From NCBI GenBank assembly GCA_951799425.1, contig OX637398.1, positions 14,852,270-14,916,269 of the forward strand: a DNA stretch of 64,000 nucleotides. The letters run 5' to 3'. The notes beneath the pieces were generated by a model. That model did not search any database, had not been told where the DNA came from, and was given only the letters and a program-made list of their open reading frames with translations. Positions 1 through 12,212 of the stretch are shown here, in pieces (positions within the stretch are counted from its first letter, which is position 1; the number at the start of each line of letters is the position of its first letter). The translations under genes and the position numbers were made by a program. This DNA comes from Ilex aquifolium (Eukaryota > Streptophyta > Magnoliopsida > Aquifoliales > Aquifoliaceae).

Positions 1-709
1 CCAGGCTAGTGGTAACAAATATGAGATGACAAATATATTTGAGATTGAATGTGTGTGAGTGTTTTGGGATATAAATGTATTTTCATTTATAATATTATTT
101 GTGAAAATGAGTAGATGTTTGAGTTATAAATGTTTCTTCATTTATAAAGTTATTTGTGAACATGAGGTCATTTTGTTTAAATGATTATATGAGAGAGGTT
201 GGAGTATAATTTTGTTGTACTTATGTATGTATCAAAATTTATTTTCGTATATAAACTGTGAGACTTACTTTTACACCTCATTAGAGGTGATTGCTATTCA
301 TGGGTTGTTGTGTTCATACAAACATTTAACATTTTTCATGTGAGCATCAGGGTCAGGAGTAAGTCCACAAATAGACAAGGGGTTAGAGAACTTGAAGATT
401 TATTTTATTGTAAGTCTTTAGAAATAAATATCTTTTATAGTTTTGAAACAAATATTTAATTATTTTGGGAACAATGTTCTTTATGTTTGGAGTTGTCAAC
501 CTTATGGTTCGATTATTATTTTACATGTGTTTAGTAATGATATTGGTGATGTTTAGTTTATTCCTCTAGTATTCATTAAGTCAGTGGAATGAATCACTTT
601 ATTATTTATCTTCCGCTGTATTTTGTATTTATTATGCACACGGTTGGTTGGTTAAGACATTAGTGGCCAATCCGCCGCCCACCCTACGTGATCCGGGGTA
701 GAAATGTGA
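1..709. other. AT-rich non-coding DNA, possible old LTR end at the window edge
   Basis: No open frame of note. The sequence around 670-709 (a GATCCGGGG block closing on GTGACA) resembles the 3' ends of many plant Ty3/gypsy LTRs. No partner LTR or target duplication can be seen because the element would run off the left edge. Confidence 0.25.
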
Positions 710-798
710 CACTTAGTCTATATAAAAGAAAACGAGGCAAGACAAAAATCATGATTCTAGCACTTGGAACATGTTGATTAAGTTTAGCTGAGAAATCC

Positions 799-874
799 GT
801 CTCTCTAAAATAGAAATAAAGTTGTATATCACTTAAGTCTCTCTAAAATAGAAATAAAGTTGTCTATCACTTAA
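799..874. repeat. 38-bp tandem duplication
   Basis: Two adjacent, almost identical copies start at 799 and 837 (GTCTCTCTAAAATAG...). They differ by one base near the end (gtatatcac versus gtctatcac). Non-coding. Confidence 0.8.
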
Positions 875-1184
875 ATCTTAAATCAATTTTTTGAGTGGTA
901 AAATTTTCACTCATGTATTATAAACGGGAGCTTTGTGCAGTGAACGTGACGTTTTGTTAAAGGGCAGTTTTCTAAGTGAGGGAATGGTACAAGGATCATA
1001 GCTTTTAGTGCTGTCGGTCATCTTAAATGCAGACCTCTTAAATCTGCTAGAACAGCCCGTAGTTTGGTCCCAATCATGCTTAGCAATTAAAGTCAAGAGA
1101 TTCTTTTGTATTTTTCCAAGAGGTGGTTTTATTCTTGATCACTTAACTTTTTATATACGCAAAATCTGCCTAAGCGATATGGCG

Positions 1185-1235
1185 CGGGTCAAGTCCGGGA
1201 ATCGAACCCTCCAAAATTCGGGGAAAAGATGTGTT
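1185..1235 (-). repeat. SINE-like fragment with tRNA B-box-like core
   Basis: Read on the minus strand, the stretch contains GGTTCGATTCC, close to a polymerase III B box. A related stretch near 2690-2740 carries CAAGTTCGG and AGCCTCTCCA, words typical of plant Au-type SINEs. Neither piece folds into a complete tRNA. I infer decayed SINE fragments. Confidence 0.25.
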
Positions 1236-1494
1236 ATGAACAAGTGCAAGACATTTACCTTTCCAAATTTTTAAAGAGATAAAGTTTTCAAATCTATCTC
1301 TTACTTGAAGTGAAATATCGTTTAAAGTGTCCTGCAATAAATGGGAGTTTTACACAATAGATACGACTGTTTTAGAAGTTTAATTTCTTGTAGCATACTA
1401 CCATGACCCAAACTTGAAATGGCATAAATAGCATGACTCTTTTTAATGACAAGGTTATTTCTCATAAAAGATGTGAGTTACTAAACTCGTGACT

Positions 1495-2610
1495 CAGAAA
1501 GCCAGAATTACAAGCTAGCGAGGGCCAAAAGGTCGAATTGCAACACATGGGGGAAATACAGCGGGGACAAGGCCTCCAAGAGGAAGCATTTGGGTGAAGG
1601 TTTGACAAGCCATGATACTCAAGGTCAAACCCAAGGGCGTGGCCAGACTTTTACATGCATTCTCATGATAGAAAGTTGTTGGCTTGTCACTCTCACCCCC
1701 TACAATCATTTGTTATGCTATATAAATTAGTCATGCAAATTCATCAAGATCTTGATCGGAAATGAAAATGATTAAGGATCTTATCTTAACAAATAATAAT
1801 AATAATAATAATAATAATAATTAATTTAACCAAAAAATTAAGAATAGATTGGTCGTGAAAATGCGTAAGTACCATGTGATTACTTCCTTGATATCGAGGT
1901 TACTCTAAAATATTATATCATTAATCATGCATTGATGATGCACCCCCTTCCCCAGTAAATGGAACTCCAATTTCATCCATGAGCATAAGCAGCCAAAGAA
2001 TTTTTTTTTTTCTGGTTCCAGTCCTTAAGTTCTAAATTTGGGGATTCAAATCTATCTTTTGGAGATTGCTAAGCACCATGTGATTAGGCTTATGGCTGAC
2101 AACTTTTGGTAGAAAAAATGATCCTCAGTGATCTAAACCTTCAAACTATAAGGACCACTATTTTTTGCTTTTTATCATGGAAAATACAGAGGGGACAAAA
2201 CCCTCCAAAGAGGAAGCATGTGGGTGAAGGTTTGCAAACCCATAATACTCAAGTCCAAGGCTTGTCACTCTCATCCCCTATCACATTTTAGGAACTTACC
2301 CTAGAGTCACAATCTCATGCAACATGATCGACTCATATAGCTACCTCAACTCATTTCTTTTTATCTTTTTAAGGTCAAAGGTTGTCCTGACTCGAAAAAG
2401 CCAGAATTGCTCTCTACCGGAGGCCAATGCCATACACTTGGGGAAGACACAGTCATACAGAGGGGACAAAACCCCTAAAGAGGAAGCCTTTGGGTGAAGG
2501 TTTTGTAAGCCATGACACCCACTCCAAGGGCGTGGCCGCACCCTCACATGCCTTCTCATGATAGCAAGTTGTTGACTTATCACTCTCCTCCCCTACCACA
2601 TTTTTTCTTT
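1495..2610. repeat. Three diverged copies of an unclassified about 220-bp repeat
   Basis: Copies lie at about 1495-1710 and 2392-2610, with a shorter one at about 2180-2290. Shared words include AGAGGAAGC, TTTGGGTGAAGGTTT, AAGGGCGTGGCC and TCATGATAG. No terminal inverted repeats or target duplications are evident. An (AAT)n microsatellite lies between them at about 1793-1822. Confidence 0.6.
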
Positions 2611-3092
2611 CCCTTTTTATCATCTATTCACTCATCATTTTGGCTGTGCTTGGAACACATCTTGAATGAGTAATCTTGTTACTGTCAAGCGATGTGTCGC
2701 AGTTTCAAGTTCGGAAATTAGCCTCTCCAAAATTGGTCCAGACTGGACTACATATGGAGCTTATCTACAGCATATGAACTTCTTAGAAGTTTAATTTCCT
2801 GAAGGATTCTGCTGTGCAAAGAAAGAGCAATGCTTGAAGAAGTCCATAATGAGAATGAATCAATGCAACTCGCTACAAAACCAATGTTGCTTTGATAATT
2901 ACAACCTGAAATCATTTATAATTCTGTGAAACTAAAAGAAAACAAAATTCCACACCACACATCTTTCCTCATTCAGAAACTAAAAGAAAACACAAAAACT
3001 TGTCCCTCTGGCCAGGTATCATCTATAAGAACCCCAAAAAGAAAAGATAAAAATAAATGAGGAAAACAAGAAGAGCAAAAAAAAAAAAATAT
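2611..3092. other. Downstream flank of the NET2-type gene
   Basis: AT-rich DNA downstream of the minus-strand stop codon, which likely holds its 3' UTR and polyadenylation region. Minus-strand transcripts would read a T-rich run at about 3080-3093 just after the stop. No other gene is seen. Confidence 0.4.
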
Positions 3093-6000
3093 CTACATAG
3101 GAATGCCAGATCTCAGAACCTGAAATTTTTTATTAGGGTGCATAGAGGAGAAAAGTGAATGCTTCTGCTTCTTTGGTTTATTTCCGAAGATAAATGACCT
3201 TAAAGGAACTCGAGACCGACTAGTTGAGTGGCTCAACTGTGGCTGATTTTGATTCTTTGCTTCTGAAAGCCCAAACTCATGATCCAACTTTGCTAGAGTC
3301 TTCTCAATTTCCTGTTGGAGTGAAGTTACATGATCATAACCTGCTTTCAATTCCACTCTAACCTTGTTGTTCTCCTGTTTCATGTTCAGAACTTCACCTT
3401 GGAACTTTGCAGCTTGATGACTTGTGAACTTGATTTCTTCTTCTTCCATGCCCTCCTTCAAAGCCATTGTTATCTCTTCTTGAATGTTGCATAGAGAGGA
3501 GGATCTGCGTTTTAATTCGCCTTTCAGCAATTCACTTTGTTCTAACCACAGTGTCAGTTCAGTCTGTATCTCCCTCAGGTGCTTATATATCGGTCGGAGA
3601 TCGGATTTTAAGTCTGTTTTAATGCTTCCCTCTTGCTTCTTTTTTTCTTTGAGTTGCTTTATCTCATCCTGTAAATCTTGGACCTCAGTTTTGAATTTCT
3701 GTATCTGATGAAATGCTGTGCTAAATCTTAACCAGAATTCTAAATTTTCGTCTAGTATTGCATCGATGTTCATCCTTAGCTTTTCTTCAATCACTGAGAT
3801 GCTTTGATGTTGATTGGTCAAAATCAACATGATGTGCTCCTCCTCTTCCTTTGTCAGCTGAGTATCTTCGTTAATAGATGGATCCTCAGTCCTGGCTTCA
3901 GGTTTAGCACTTCGATCGTCTATCGAATCTGAGGCTGATGGCGGATGGTTTCCATTTGAATATTTATCTTCAGATACACTTGCTTGTTCTAGATTCAGCT
4001 TCCAACGTAATGATTGAATCTCTTCATCCCTCTTGGCAATAGCACTCTTCATTTCCCTTAGTTGCACTGTCATTTCAAAGAGGCTGTCCCTATTTCTTTT
4101 CTCAACTTCACTCAGCTGCTTCTTGGCATCTTTATAGTTCCTCAGAATGCCAGTGTATTCTGTCAATAGAACCTTTTCTCTATCCTCCAACCCACTCAAG
4201 AGCATCTGCTGCCAGTTTACCCCATCTTCTTTTTCTGTCTCTTCTTTTTGTGGCTCGGTGTTGAGAGGACTATCTGCTGGTTGGGACAAATCTTGCTTGT
4301 CAACTTTGTCCTGTGGCTTTGAGTTTTGACATTTGTCAGATCCATCATCGGCTTTTTTATCTTCTCCTGGCTGATTCTTAACCAATGCACAAATATCAGG
4401 TTGTTTGCTGTCCTCCCCCTGATCTGTTGTCAAAGTACTGGAGTTTCCAAAACCATCACATGGACTCGGTGTATCTTTTAGTTCTTCCAACTCTTCTTTT
4501 GGCTTGATTTCAACAAGAGACACCTTTTCTTCTTGTAATGACTCTCTAATCTCGAGGTCTTCATCTGGCTTCACAGTTTGCAATTTCTCAGACAGGTGAC
4601 CAAGACTACAACGAGCTTCAGTAAAAGTTTCTTGGAGGTGGTGGTTTTGGTTTTCAACATTCTGGTTTAGATTCTGAATGCCATGCAATTTGTCCTCCAT
4701 TTCCTTCAGCCTGTTGCTAAATGTATCATCAATCAGACTTGCCTTATCATCTTCCAAGCTCTGAATTTGTGAGTGAAGATCATGGGCTTCCGTTCTTAAT
4801 TTGTTTATAAGAGCAGTCTGAGACGAAACTGCAGTTTCAAGGCTGATCACCTTGTTCACAAGCTCGTCAATCTTCTCTGCCATTTCTGACACCGTCAGAG
4901 GTCCCTGAGAGATCGCCTCGAAGTGTTCCTTAATCTTCTCTTGTACCACTGCCATTTCTTGTCTCTCTTCTTTTGTGCCACTCACTTCTGGGATAGAGCT
5001 TTGTGTCTTCTCTCCCGATTTGGCTGTATCATATCGGTCATCTGGCTTCTCCTCATCAGTTCGATCATGGAGAAACTCATGCTTGAGAGACTTTAGTCTC
5101 TCACGAGCATTCTCAATCCTTTTGTGTTCTGCTCTTGCTTCCCCAGAAGATCTATCTTGTTCCTCCTGCAACTGAGCCAATGTCTCTTGGCACGATTTCA
5201 GAGCTGCTTCTGCCATCAAGGTCCTCGCGTCATCATCCTCAATGACCTTACCCACACCAAATTCATCCTGCAAGCTGCAAACTTTTTGCTGCATTTGCAT
5301 GATCTGACTGTCAATTTCCCAGTACTTTGCAAGCCTGCTTTCGTAAGAGCTCTTGACAAACTCCTTCACAGTTTGCAAGGCCAAAATCTCTTTCTGAAGC
5401 TTGTCAATCTCTTCAAGAGCCTCGGTTTTGCTTAAACCAGATTTAGCAACAGTATTATTGATCTTGGCTGTTTTTGGTGGCTTCCTTGATTGCAGTTTCT
5501 TTGTGGCTGTTCTTAGGAGACCCTTAAAATCTTTACTCGGAGCCATTGGGACTTTTGGTACATTTGGTGCTGAGACTTGTGAAAAACTCTTTGGAACTCT
5601 AGGAGAACCATATTCATCTTCATCATCCATTTCATACTGGACTTCTTCAGGGAAAACAGAGGCAATGGTATTGTTGGCATTTTGTAACTCTGTTGATAAG
5701 TGATCATACCGTTCAGCCAAGGCTCGGAAAGCACGATATGAATCTCCAACGAAGTTTATCAGTTCTGGCCTCTTTTTGTAGTACATTTCTGCCCTCTTGG
5801 CAAATGAGTCTCCATCTTCTTCAATGAGCTTAAGCATATACTGCACCTTCTCTTCCATATCTGCAAGGTCGTAAAATTCTAGTTAGAGTGATCTAGGTGT
5901 CTAATACATTGGAAGCTAGTGAATGTCAAGCCAGTTGATCACAAGCTATTTTTAGAAATTCAATTTCTACATAAATTGCATTCCCATGAGTCTTTGTCTT

Positions 6001-7382
6001 ACAGGCTATACAATACAATTTGATACCAACTTGTCCATTTAATAGTTCTGGTTGAAAAGGAAATATTTCATCAAAGAAAAGGCAAATACTATCTGGACAG
6101 GGTGAAATTGGAAAAAAATTCTGATATGCCTTTGGAAGTGGAAGAAATGTCAAAATTATTGCAATTTGGTCAGATTAAAGTTTATCTGAGGCTCATGATC
6201 AGAGCAAGGATCAAAATATCGTTTCGAAACGGTGGAAACATCCGAAACGTTTCCGTTTCTAAAAAGACCGAAACGAATCAGTGATGGAATCGAAATTTTA
6301 ATATTTCAAGATGTTCCATAATGTTTCAAAATGTTTTGTTATATTTCAATGCATTTGCACAATTATTTCGGAATGTTTCAAGGTATTTCAAGATATTTTG
6401 GTAAACAATGTTTTGAAAAAATAATTATTAATTTTTTTTTATTACGTTTTCGAAACGGGTGGAACGTTTCTGAAACACGTCGAAATGTTTCTTTTTTCTA
6501 GGTGACCGAAACAATGCACCGAAACGAAATTTTGATCTTTGGATCAGAGCAACAATGCAGATGCAGAACACAATATGATCAAATTCTGAGCCTGTAAACA
6601 ATCCTATACAAAAGAATTCCCTCTTCCCCCTGGGGAATGGGGGTGCTTGAAAATGTAATTGACCCACAAAAATATAATCTTACAAATCTAGACCCACGGA
6701 TTTGATTGTTGCATTGATGAATAATGGCACATATAAAGAGAAATCATAGCCAAAAGCGCACAAATTTTGAAGAATTCTGGAGAGATTCGGGTTTTTGACA
6801 CAAATTCAGTCTAAAATGGATATTGCCTTCAATTCAAAACGAGACTGAGGAATATTCCGATCGTTCATCAACCATCCTCAACCTATTCCTCAATGGAACG
6901 CCAATGAGTTGTGACTTTTAACAACCTTATACAGCAATCAGTAATCAACAATCTAATCGTAGTTTGAAGCTAGAAGGGGAAAAATAGGAAAACATAAGAT
7001 AAAAACAAAAACCCATTTGATCTGTTAAGCAACCCATTTGATTAAACAAGTATTGTTATCAATCAAATAGGATGGCACCACAAAAACCCATTTGATCTGC
7101 TAAGCAACCCATTTGATTAAGCAAGAATTGTTATCAATCAAATAGGATGGGATTCTAGATATATAAGCATAACTCAGTTATGATGAATTCTAAGTTAATA
7201 TTCAAAACAAAAAAGCAAAATTATGATACATAATGTCATTAGAATCAAAATGGTCCAAACCCAATTGGGTGTTACAATAAAAGCATACCTTGAAGGCTCT
7301 GTTCGAGCCATTTTGATTGCTTTGTCCTGATATGGCTTGCCCACCACCATGAGTAAGCATTTGATGCAGCTCTTTGTAACAT
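3093..7382 (-). CDS. NET2: NET2-type NETWORKED (KIP1-like) actin-binding protein, two exons
   Basis: The coding parts are exon 1 at 7382-7289 (94 nt) and exon 2 at 5860-3093, joined across a 1,428-nt intron with a GTATGC donor and TTGCAG acceptor. Exon 1 ends in phase 1 (G) and exon 2 starts with AT, giving an Asp codon at the join, for 953 residues. Residues 1 to about 105 form the NAB actin-binding domain. Exon 1 holds its SWWWASHI core and exon 2 continues with SFAKRAEMYYKKRPELI. Long coiled coils follow (about 178-455). Then come an acidic, Pro/Glu-rich linker and two blocks typical of NET2 proteins, one starting GVNWQQMLL (about 578) and one around NIDAILDENLEFWL (about 729). A basic C-terminus carries VPLRSFIFG. 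In Arabidopsis, NET2 proteins decorate actin at the pollen-tube plasma membrane, so pollen expression is expected here by inference. The length fits the family, and no frameshift is seen. Paralogue assignment (NET2A-D) is not attempted. Confidence 0.95.
6208..6541. mobile_element. 334-bp MITE in the NET2 intron with 11-bp target duplication
   Basis: The element is flanked by perfect copies of GATCAGAGCAA (6197-6207 and 6542-6552). Its ends are inverted: GATCAAAATATCGTTTCG on the left and, reverse-complemented, GATCAAAATTTCGTTTCG on the right. The interior repeats GAAACGTTTC-type words. An 11-bp duplication suits Mutator-like elements (usually 9-11 bp). Confidence 0.8.
7011..7158. repeat. 75-bp tandem duplication in the NET2 intron
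   Basis: Two adjacent copies start at 7011 and 7086 (ACCCATTTGATCTG...). Each carries an internal repeat of CCCATTTGATTA-type words and ends in ATCAAATAGGATGG. The intron tolerates this; no splice site is touched. Confidence 0.8.
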
Positions 7383-7716
7383 CCCTCCAACTTGATCCTC
7401 TTAAGTCTCTAAACAGCAAATAGGAAACTCTTTCTCCCAAAAACCAGTAAGATTGAGAGAGAGAGAGAGAGAGAGACGGGAGAAGATAGTTGCAAAGAAC
7501 AAAAATGCAACCAAAAAGAATGAATGTGAAGGCCAACACCAACCAAAATAGTAGTTTGATGGTTGAGAGGTATTTTCTTCCCCTAAATACGTGTTGGACC
7601 CTTCACAGTGTTAAGAAAGTCAGCCAATCAGCTACGACTATGTGAACGTGGCATCCACTGGGTTTGTCAGCTTTGCATTTCCCAAAAAGCTTAGGTGCCT
7701 ACTTTTTAGCTTTATA
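7383..7716 (-). promoter_or_regulatory. Likely 5' leader and core promoter of the NET2-type gene
   Basis: Upstream of the start codon on the minus strand lie a pyrimidine-rich leader with a (CT)n run (7455-7476) and a TATAAA word at 7711-7716. That TATA position would give a leader of roughly 300 nt. This is inference from position only, as no transcript data are available. Confidence 0.3.
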
Positions 7717-9072
7717 CGCTTCTTTAACCGACTTCTGAAAATATATGGGTTTGTATATTGGTGAACACGGTTGCTTTAGACCCTTCTTCAACCGAAAGTG
7801 GGCATACATATATGGAAATGACCATATGGGTGTTTAATGTTTATAAGTAATCACTCATTGTCTTCTATCTTAGAGTTTTCTGGATATAGAACCTTTTTTT
7901 TTTTTGGTTTTTTTGGGGGTGATGGTTAGTGTTGTCCCTATTAAGTCAGTTCATAGGTCGAAAATCCCTTTTTTGATATCATCTACAAGACTCACTCAGG
8001 CACAATGCATCGTGTTCTTATTTGTTGAGTTATGTCATCGTAACTCTCTAATATAATGGACATCTATTACTATCATAAAAATTGCTGGGAGAGGTTTAAT
8101 GTCTACATATAAAATACTTCTAACACGTTTTAGTTTCGTCTTGATTGATATAAAAAAGATGCATTCAACCATGCGAAGAAAGCCAGCCTTACTCAATAAT
8201 TACCAACCTCTAAAAAGTGCTTGTTTTCACACATTGTTCTAGCTTACCAAATACCCTCATAATTACCAATAATTCTTTACCAATTGCACTCAACTACCTA
8301 TATAATTTCTCTCTTTATTGCTTCTCACTATCATCTCTTTTTCACCCTCTTGATCATGTATGTGGTGGCCCTATATTTAGAGGAAAGGATTAAGGAAAGA
8401 TTTATCACCATATTGTACGTTGTTGCAACTGTCCTACCAAAAAATGTATTAGCACAATTCAAATGAGAGGTCAAAGACGAAGACCGATTGTGTGATCAAG
8501 AATCAGGAGTTGGAAGATCAAGTCATACACTTTTGGAAGCTAAACACTTAAAACGACGGATTCTACGGTATGTCGATGAGTTAAATCTTTATTTGATAGC
8601 GAAAGGATTTTCTATGGTGTCATTGTTCTATCAAGTCTTCTCCGAGGAAGGGGAACAATAAAATAAAAAAGATTTATGGGGATATATATATATCAATTTT
8701 AAAATGTGTTTTAACATTATAGATAGATATACGAATCAATATTACTATAAATTGCGCTCACAGTGAAAAGAGATCCAAGATTATCAAGAGGAAAACTATA
8801 CAAAATGATAGAAGTTAGGGTCCCAAAGAAGTTAGCTAGAATATCCTATTTTTTATGATTCAACTATGGTATGAAACAGTTCAAAATATTAAAAAAAAAT
8901 TCAGTCTTGAAATATTTTTTTTTTCTTATCACATCTTCCGCTTTTTATTCAATAAAAACTTCACATATCTAATCTTTTTTATTTTTATTACTTTATTATT
9001 TTTCAAGTTGCCAATTCGAACAAAGATCAATTGATGGGGTCAATTTTGGCACGAAATCAAATCGGTATTATA
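7717..9072. other. AT-rich intergenic DNA
   Basis: Only short chance frames are present. I see no gene, RNA or element with supported ends. Confidence 0.5.
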
Positions 9073-9275
9073 GTCTTGTTTTTTTTTTTTTTTTTAATGG
9101 GGTTAAACCCGATGACATGCTATTTGGAGTATAACATACGGCCATTGGACTAAGCTCAAGTGGTTGTTTAGAAAGTCTTGTTTTTTTTAGTGGGGTTAAA
9201 CCCGATGATATGCTATTTTGGGAATATAACATACGGCCATTAGACTAAGCCCAAGTGGTTGTTCAGAAAAATGAA
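9073..9275. repeat. About 102-bp tandem duplication
   Basis: Two copies start at 9073 and 9175 (GTCTTGTTTTTT...). They share GGGGTTAAACCCGATGA, ATAACATACGGCCATT and AAGTGGTTGTT. They differ by a few substitutions and by the length of the T run. Confidence 0.8.
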
Positions 9276-9317
9276 ATCTGGAGTCGTGACCAAAAAAATC
9301 AACGTTTGTTATGTATA

Positions 9318-10990
9318 TGTTGGAATTTGACCCAAACTCTTTAATTGTCATGAAGGAAAATTTGTTGGACAATCAATGTAAGAGTCCTAATAAACCATTG
9401 ATAGGTTTATTAGTGAACAAATTAAATTTGAAACAAATTGGAAGAGTTTTAATATACCATGAATAAGTATATTAGACATTTGATAGGGAACATAAAGATC
9501 AAGTTGTATCTGAATAGGTTTGTGGTACAGTATTTTATCCCTATAAATAGGGGTGTGTATTATGTAATCAAGTGACCAGTTTTTCAATGAATAATATATT
9601 GATGTAGGTTTTTGGTTCGTAGATATAGGTACGGTGTACTAAAGTGGGTATGTTTGAATCTCTATCTTCCAACAAGTATTATTTGTATTAATTATCCGCT
9701 GTGCAAAACCAACAAGTGATATCAGAGTTATGTTCCAGCAAGTGGTATCAGAGCTATGTTCTAACAAGTAGTATCAGAGCTATGTTTCAACAAGTGGTGT
9801 CAAAGTTATGTTCCAACAAGTGGTATTAGAGCTAAATTGATGATCCTGGTAGAATAATCAGCGTTAGATTGATGATCTTGGTAAAACAATCAGAGATAGA
9901 TTGATGATCCTGGTGAAATTATTAGAGCTAGATCGGTGATCCTGGTGCAACAATCAAAGCAATTATTGGCGATTCAATGATTAAGTTGGTGTTCATATTG
10001 AATAAAACTCCTTTACCATGTGTACGGTGTGGTGTAAAGATTGATTTCATCTTGCGTACATTAAAGACGTAATCTTAAAAATTAAGTTGATGCATATTTT
10101 TTGTTTGGATCCACAAGAAAAATTAAAGTTAGTATGAAACAAAACGGAAGAATAAGTTACTTCCTAATTGTTTGGATTTCAAGAATTACCACACATGTTG
10201 TTGAAGATATTTTTTCAGGATTTTGGTTTGTGAGCTATTGGGCTAACATAAATCGAGTAATGATGATACGGTACCTCGTGGGTTACGAGTTACTGGACTT
10301 TATCTTTGAATGGTGAAGTATTGACCATTAAGACCTCCTAAGAGCAAGTAAGACACGGGCAGAGATGCACAGATGATGTAGGCCAAGGCGCAAGTTCTTG
10401 AAAGACAGAGAAGATTGTGGCGACTCAAAAGAACAGGTTTGCATGTGATACTTGAAAAAATTGGTGGATCAAAATCAAGGGTGCTAAGCCCAATCTTGGG
10501 CATGCCCAAAGTTGAAGAGTTTGGTTCAACGACGCTATTGGAATTTGACCCAAATTCTCTAATTGTCATGAAGGAAAGTTTGTTGAGTAATCAATGTAAG
10601 AGTCATAATAAACCATTGATAGGTTTATTAGTGACCAAATCAAATTGGCAACAATTTGGAAGAGTTTTAATATACCATGAATAGGTATATTAGACATGTG
10701 ATATGAAACATAAAAATCAAGTTATATCTGAATAGGTTTGAGTTACAATATTTTATCCCTATAAATAGGGGGTGTATTATGTAATTAGTTACCAGATGAC
10801 TAGTTTTTCAATGAATAATACATTGATGTAGGTTTTTGATCCGTGGATGTAGGTATGGTGTACTAAGGTGGGTATGTTGTATCGAACCACATTATATTTT
10901 TGTGTCATGTTTTTATTGTTTTCCTATGTTTAAATCTCTATCTTCTGACAAGTATTATTTATGTTAATTATTCGCTGTGCAAAACAAACA
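9318..10990 (+). mobile_element. Small non-autonomous LTR retrotransposon (TRIM-like, copia-type priming site)
   Basis: The 5' LTR is 9318-9714 (TGTTGGAATTTGACCC...AACA). The 3' LTR is 10536-10990 (TATTGG...AACA, first G mutated). The internal region is only 821 bp and encodes nothing. Immediately inside the 5' LTR is a TGATATCAGAG priming site, matching the initiator-Met tRNA site of copia elements. The 3' LTR holds about 58 bp missing from the 5' LTR. The missing part is bounded by TATGTT words, which suggests a slippage deletion. The 5-bp flanks do not match (gtata versus atttt), so the insertion is old or rearranged. Confidence 0.8.
9711..9963 (+). repeat. Tandem arrays beginning with the primer-binding site: 26 bp x5, then 32 bp x4
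   Basis: From the last four bases of the 5' LTR, a 26-bp unit (AACAAGTGGTATCAGAG...) is repeated at 9711, 9737, 9763, 9789 and 9815. Each copy contains a version of the priming site. A second array follows at 9836, 9868, 9900 and 9932, with 32-bp units built on ATTGATGATCCTGGT. Confidence 0.9.
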
Positions 10991-11009
10991 ATTTTTTTTT
11001 TTTGTTCAT

Positions 11010-11235
11010 CGGTCAATGATGATTGAGTCAATTTACGCGCATCTCGATTAATTCTCTCCTCGTTTCGGTCAAAGACAAATCATCTATACTGGGACTAAGG
11101 TATTCATTAGAGTTAAATCCCTCATGGCCTGGGGGTTAAATCTCAATGGATTACTAAGATTCAAATTCTAAACATCTGAATTTTTGGCTCGTCTTTATTA
11201 CCATTTGAGCTACACGAAAGCTTATGCCCAAAAGA
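11010..11235 (+). repeat. Dispersed SINE-like repeat, copy 1
   Basis: This copy matches 58002-58190. Shared words are TTTACGCGCA, CTCGATTAAT, AAATCCCTCATG and a closing stretch on 'ctTGAG(c/t)'. It ends in an A-rich run. I recognise a common plant dispersed repeat with TTACGCGCACCTCG, but cannot assign its family securely. Confidence 0.45.
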
Positions 11236-12212
11236 AAAAAAAAAAAAAAAAAGAACACAACGCTGAAGTTTCTTAAGGGAATAATATTTCAAGTATTCTA
11301 ATCAAACCTTTGAACCATACAAAAAATTAGAATTTATTACTAAAATACAACCTTTTTTTAACTTAAAATACCACTCTATGGCAGTTTTGAAGTTATTTAC
11401 CGATTTACGTCACTTTTTAAAAACGGATTCAACAAATATGTTTTCATTTATAAAGCAGATTTGTTGAATCCGCTCTTAAAAATTATTTTTTTTTAAAAGC
11501 GAATTCAACAATCCACTCTCAAATATATAACTTTATTATCTGTTTTGAAAAAACGCGTTTATAGTGTTTGATGGGCCCAAAATCAACTGGGTCAAGCCCA
11601 ATAAATCAAGAAGGCCCAAGACAACTAAAGGGGTGGCCTAGGCCCGCTTTGCCAGTCCGACCGAGTCCAGGATCCAAGAAACTCGAAGAGATAAGAGCAC
11701 GTGGCCGAAACTATCGGGATACGTACTCATGGAAATTCAATTCTACCTTAATTGTACTTACCAAAAAGAGTAGAGTCCTCTCCATCTCGTTACCACCTCA
11801 CCGCCTCACCATACCTATATAATGTAAGCCCTCTCCACATGGAGGGGCATCACCTTGAGACCTTGAGATCTCTACACACACTACACCTAGAGCTTTGCCT
11901 CTCTACACCAAGTCTCTTTCCTTGTTACTGTAATTTTCTCGGAGCATACTCTCCCGGCTATTTTATTCATCAACAAACACATCCGGCCACCGCTGCCGTT
12001 TTTCGAGAGTGGAGTAGGTCACTCGGACCGAACCACTATATATTTGCGTGTTTGCTCTTATTTACTGTTTTATCATTGATTACTTTATTTATTGTTTATT
12101 AATAACACCTCTTCACATACTCGACTATTGATCTTGCACGAGACCAATTTGTGCATCATCAGTTTGGCACCATCTGTGGGAAACGACTAAGTTTTCTACT
12201 CTCTTCTAATCC

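Noticed and set aside
1185..1235. A tRNA gene
   Set aside because: Only a B-box-like core is present. A box, acceptor stem and anticodon arm cannot be built.
3484..5703. Several plus-strand open frames of 60-103 codons
   Set aside because: They are shadows of the minus-strand coiled-coil gene and have no features of their own.
7195..7542. A 115-codon minus-strand open frame over the first NET2 exon
   Set aside because: It is in the wrong frame. The frame starting at 7382 encodes the conserved NAB start and splices in phase to exon 2.
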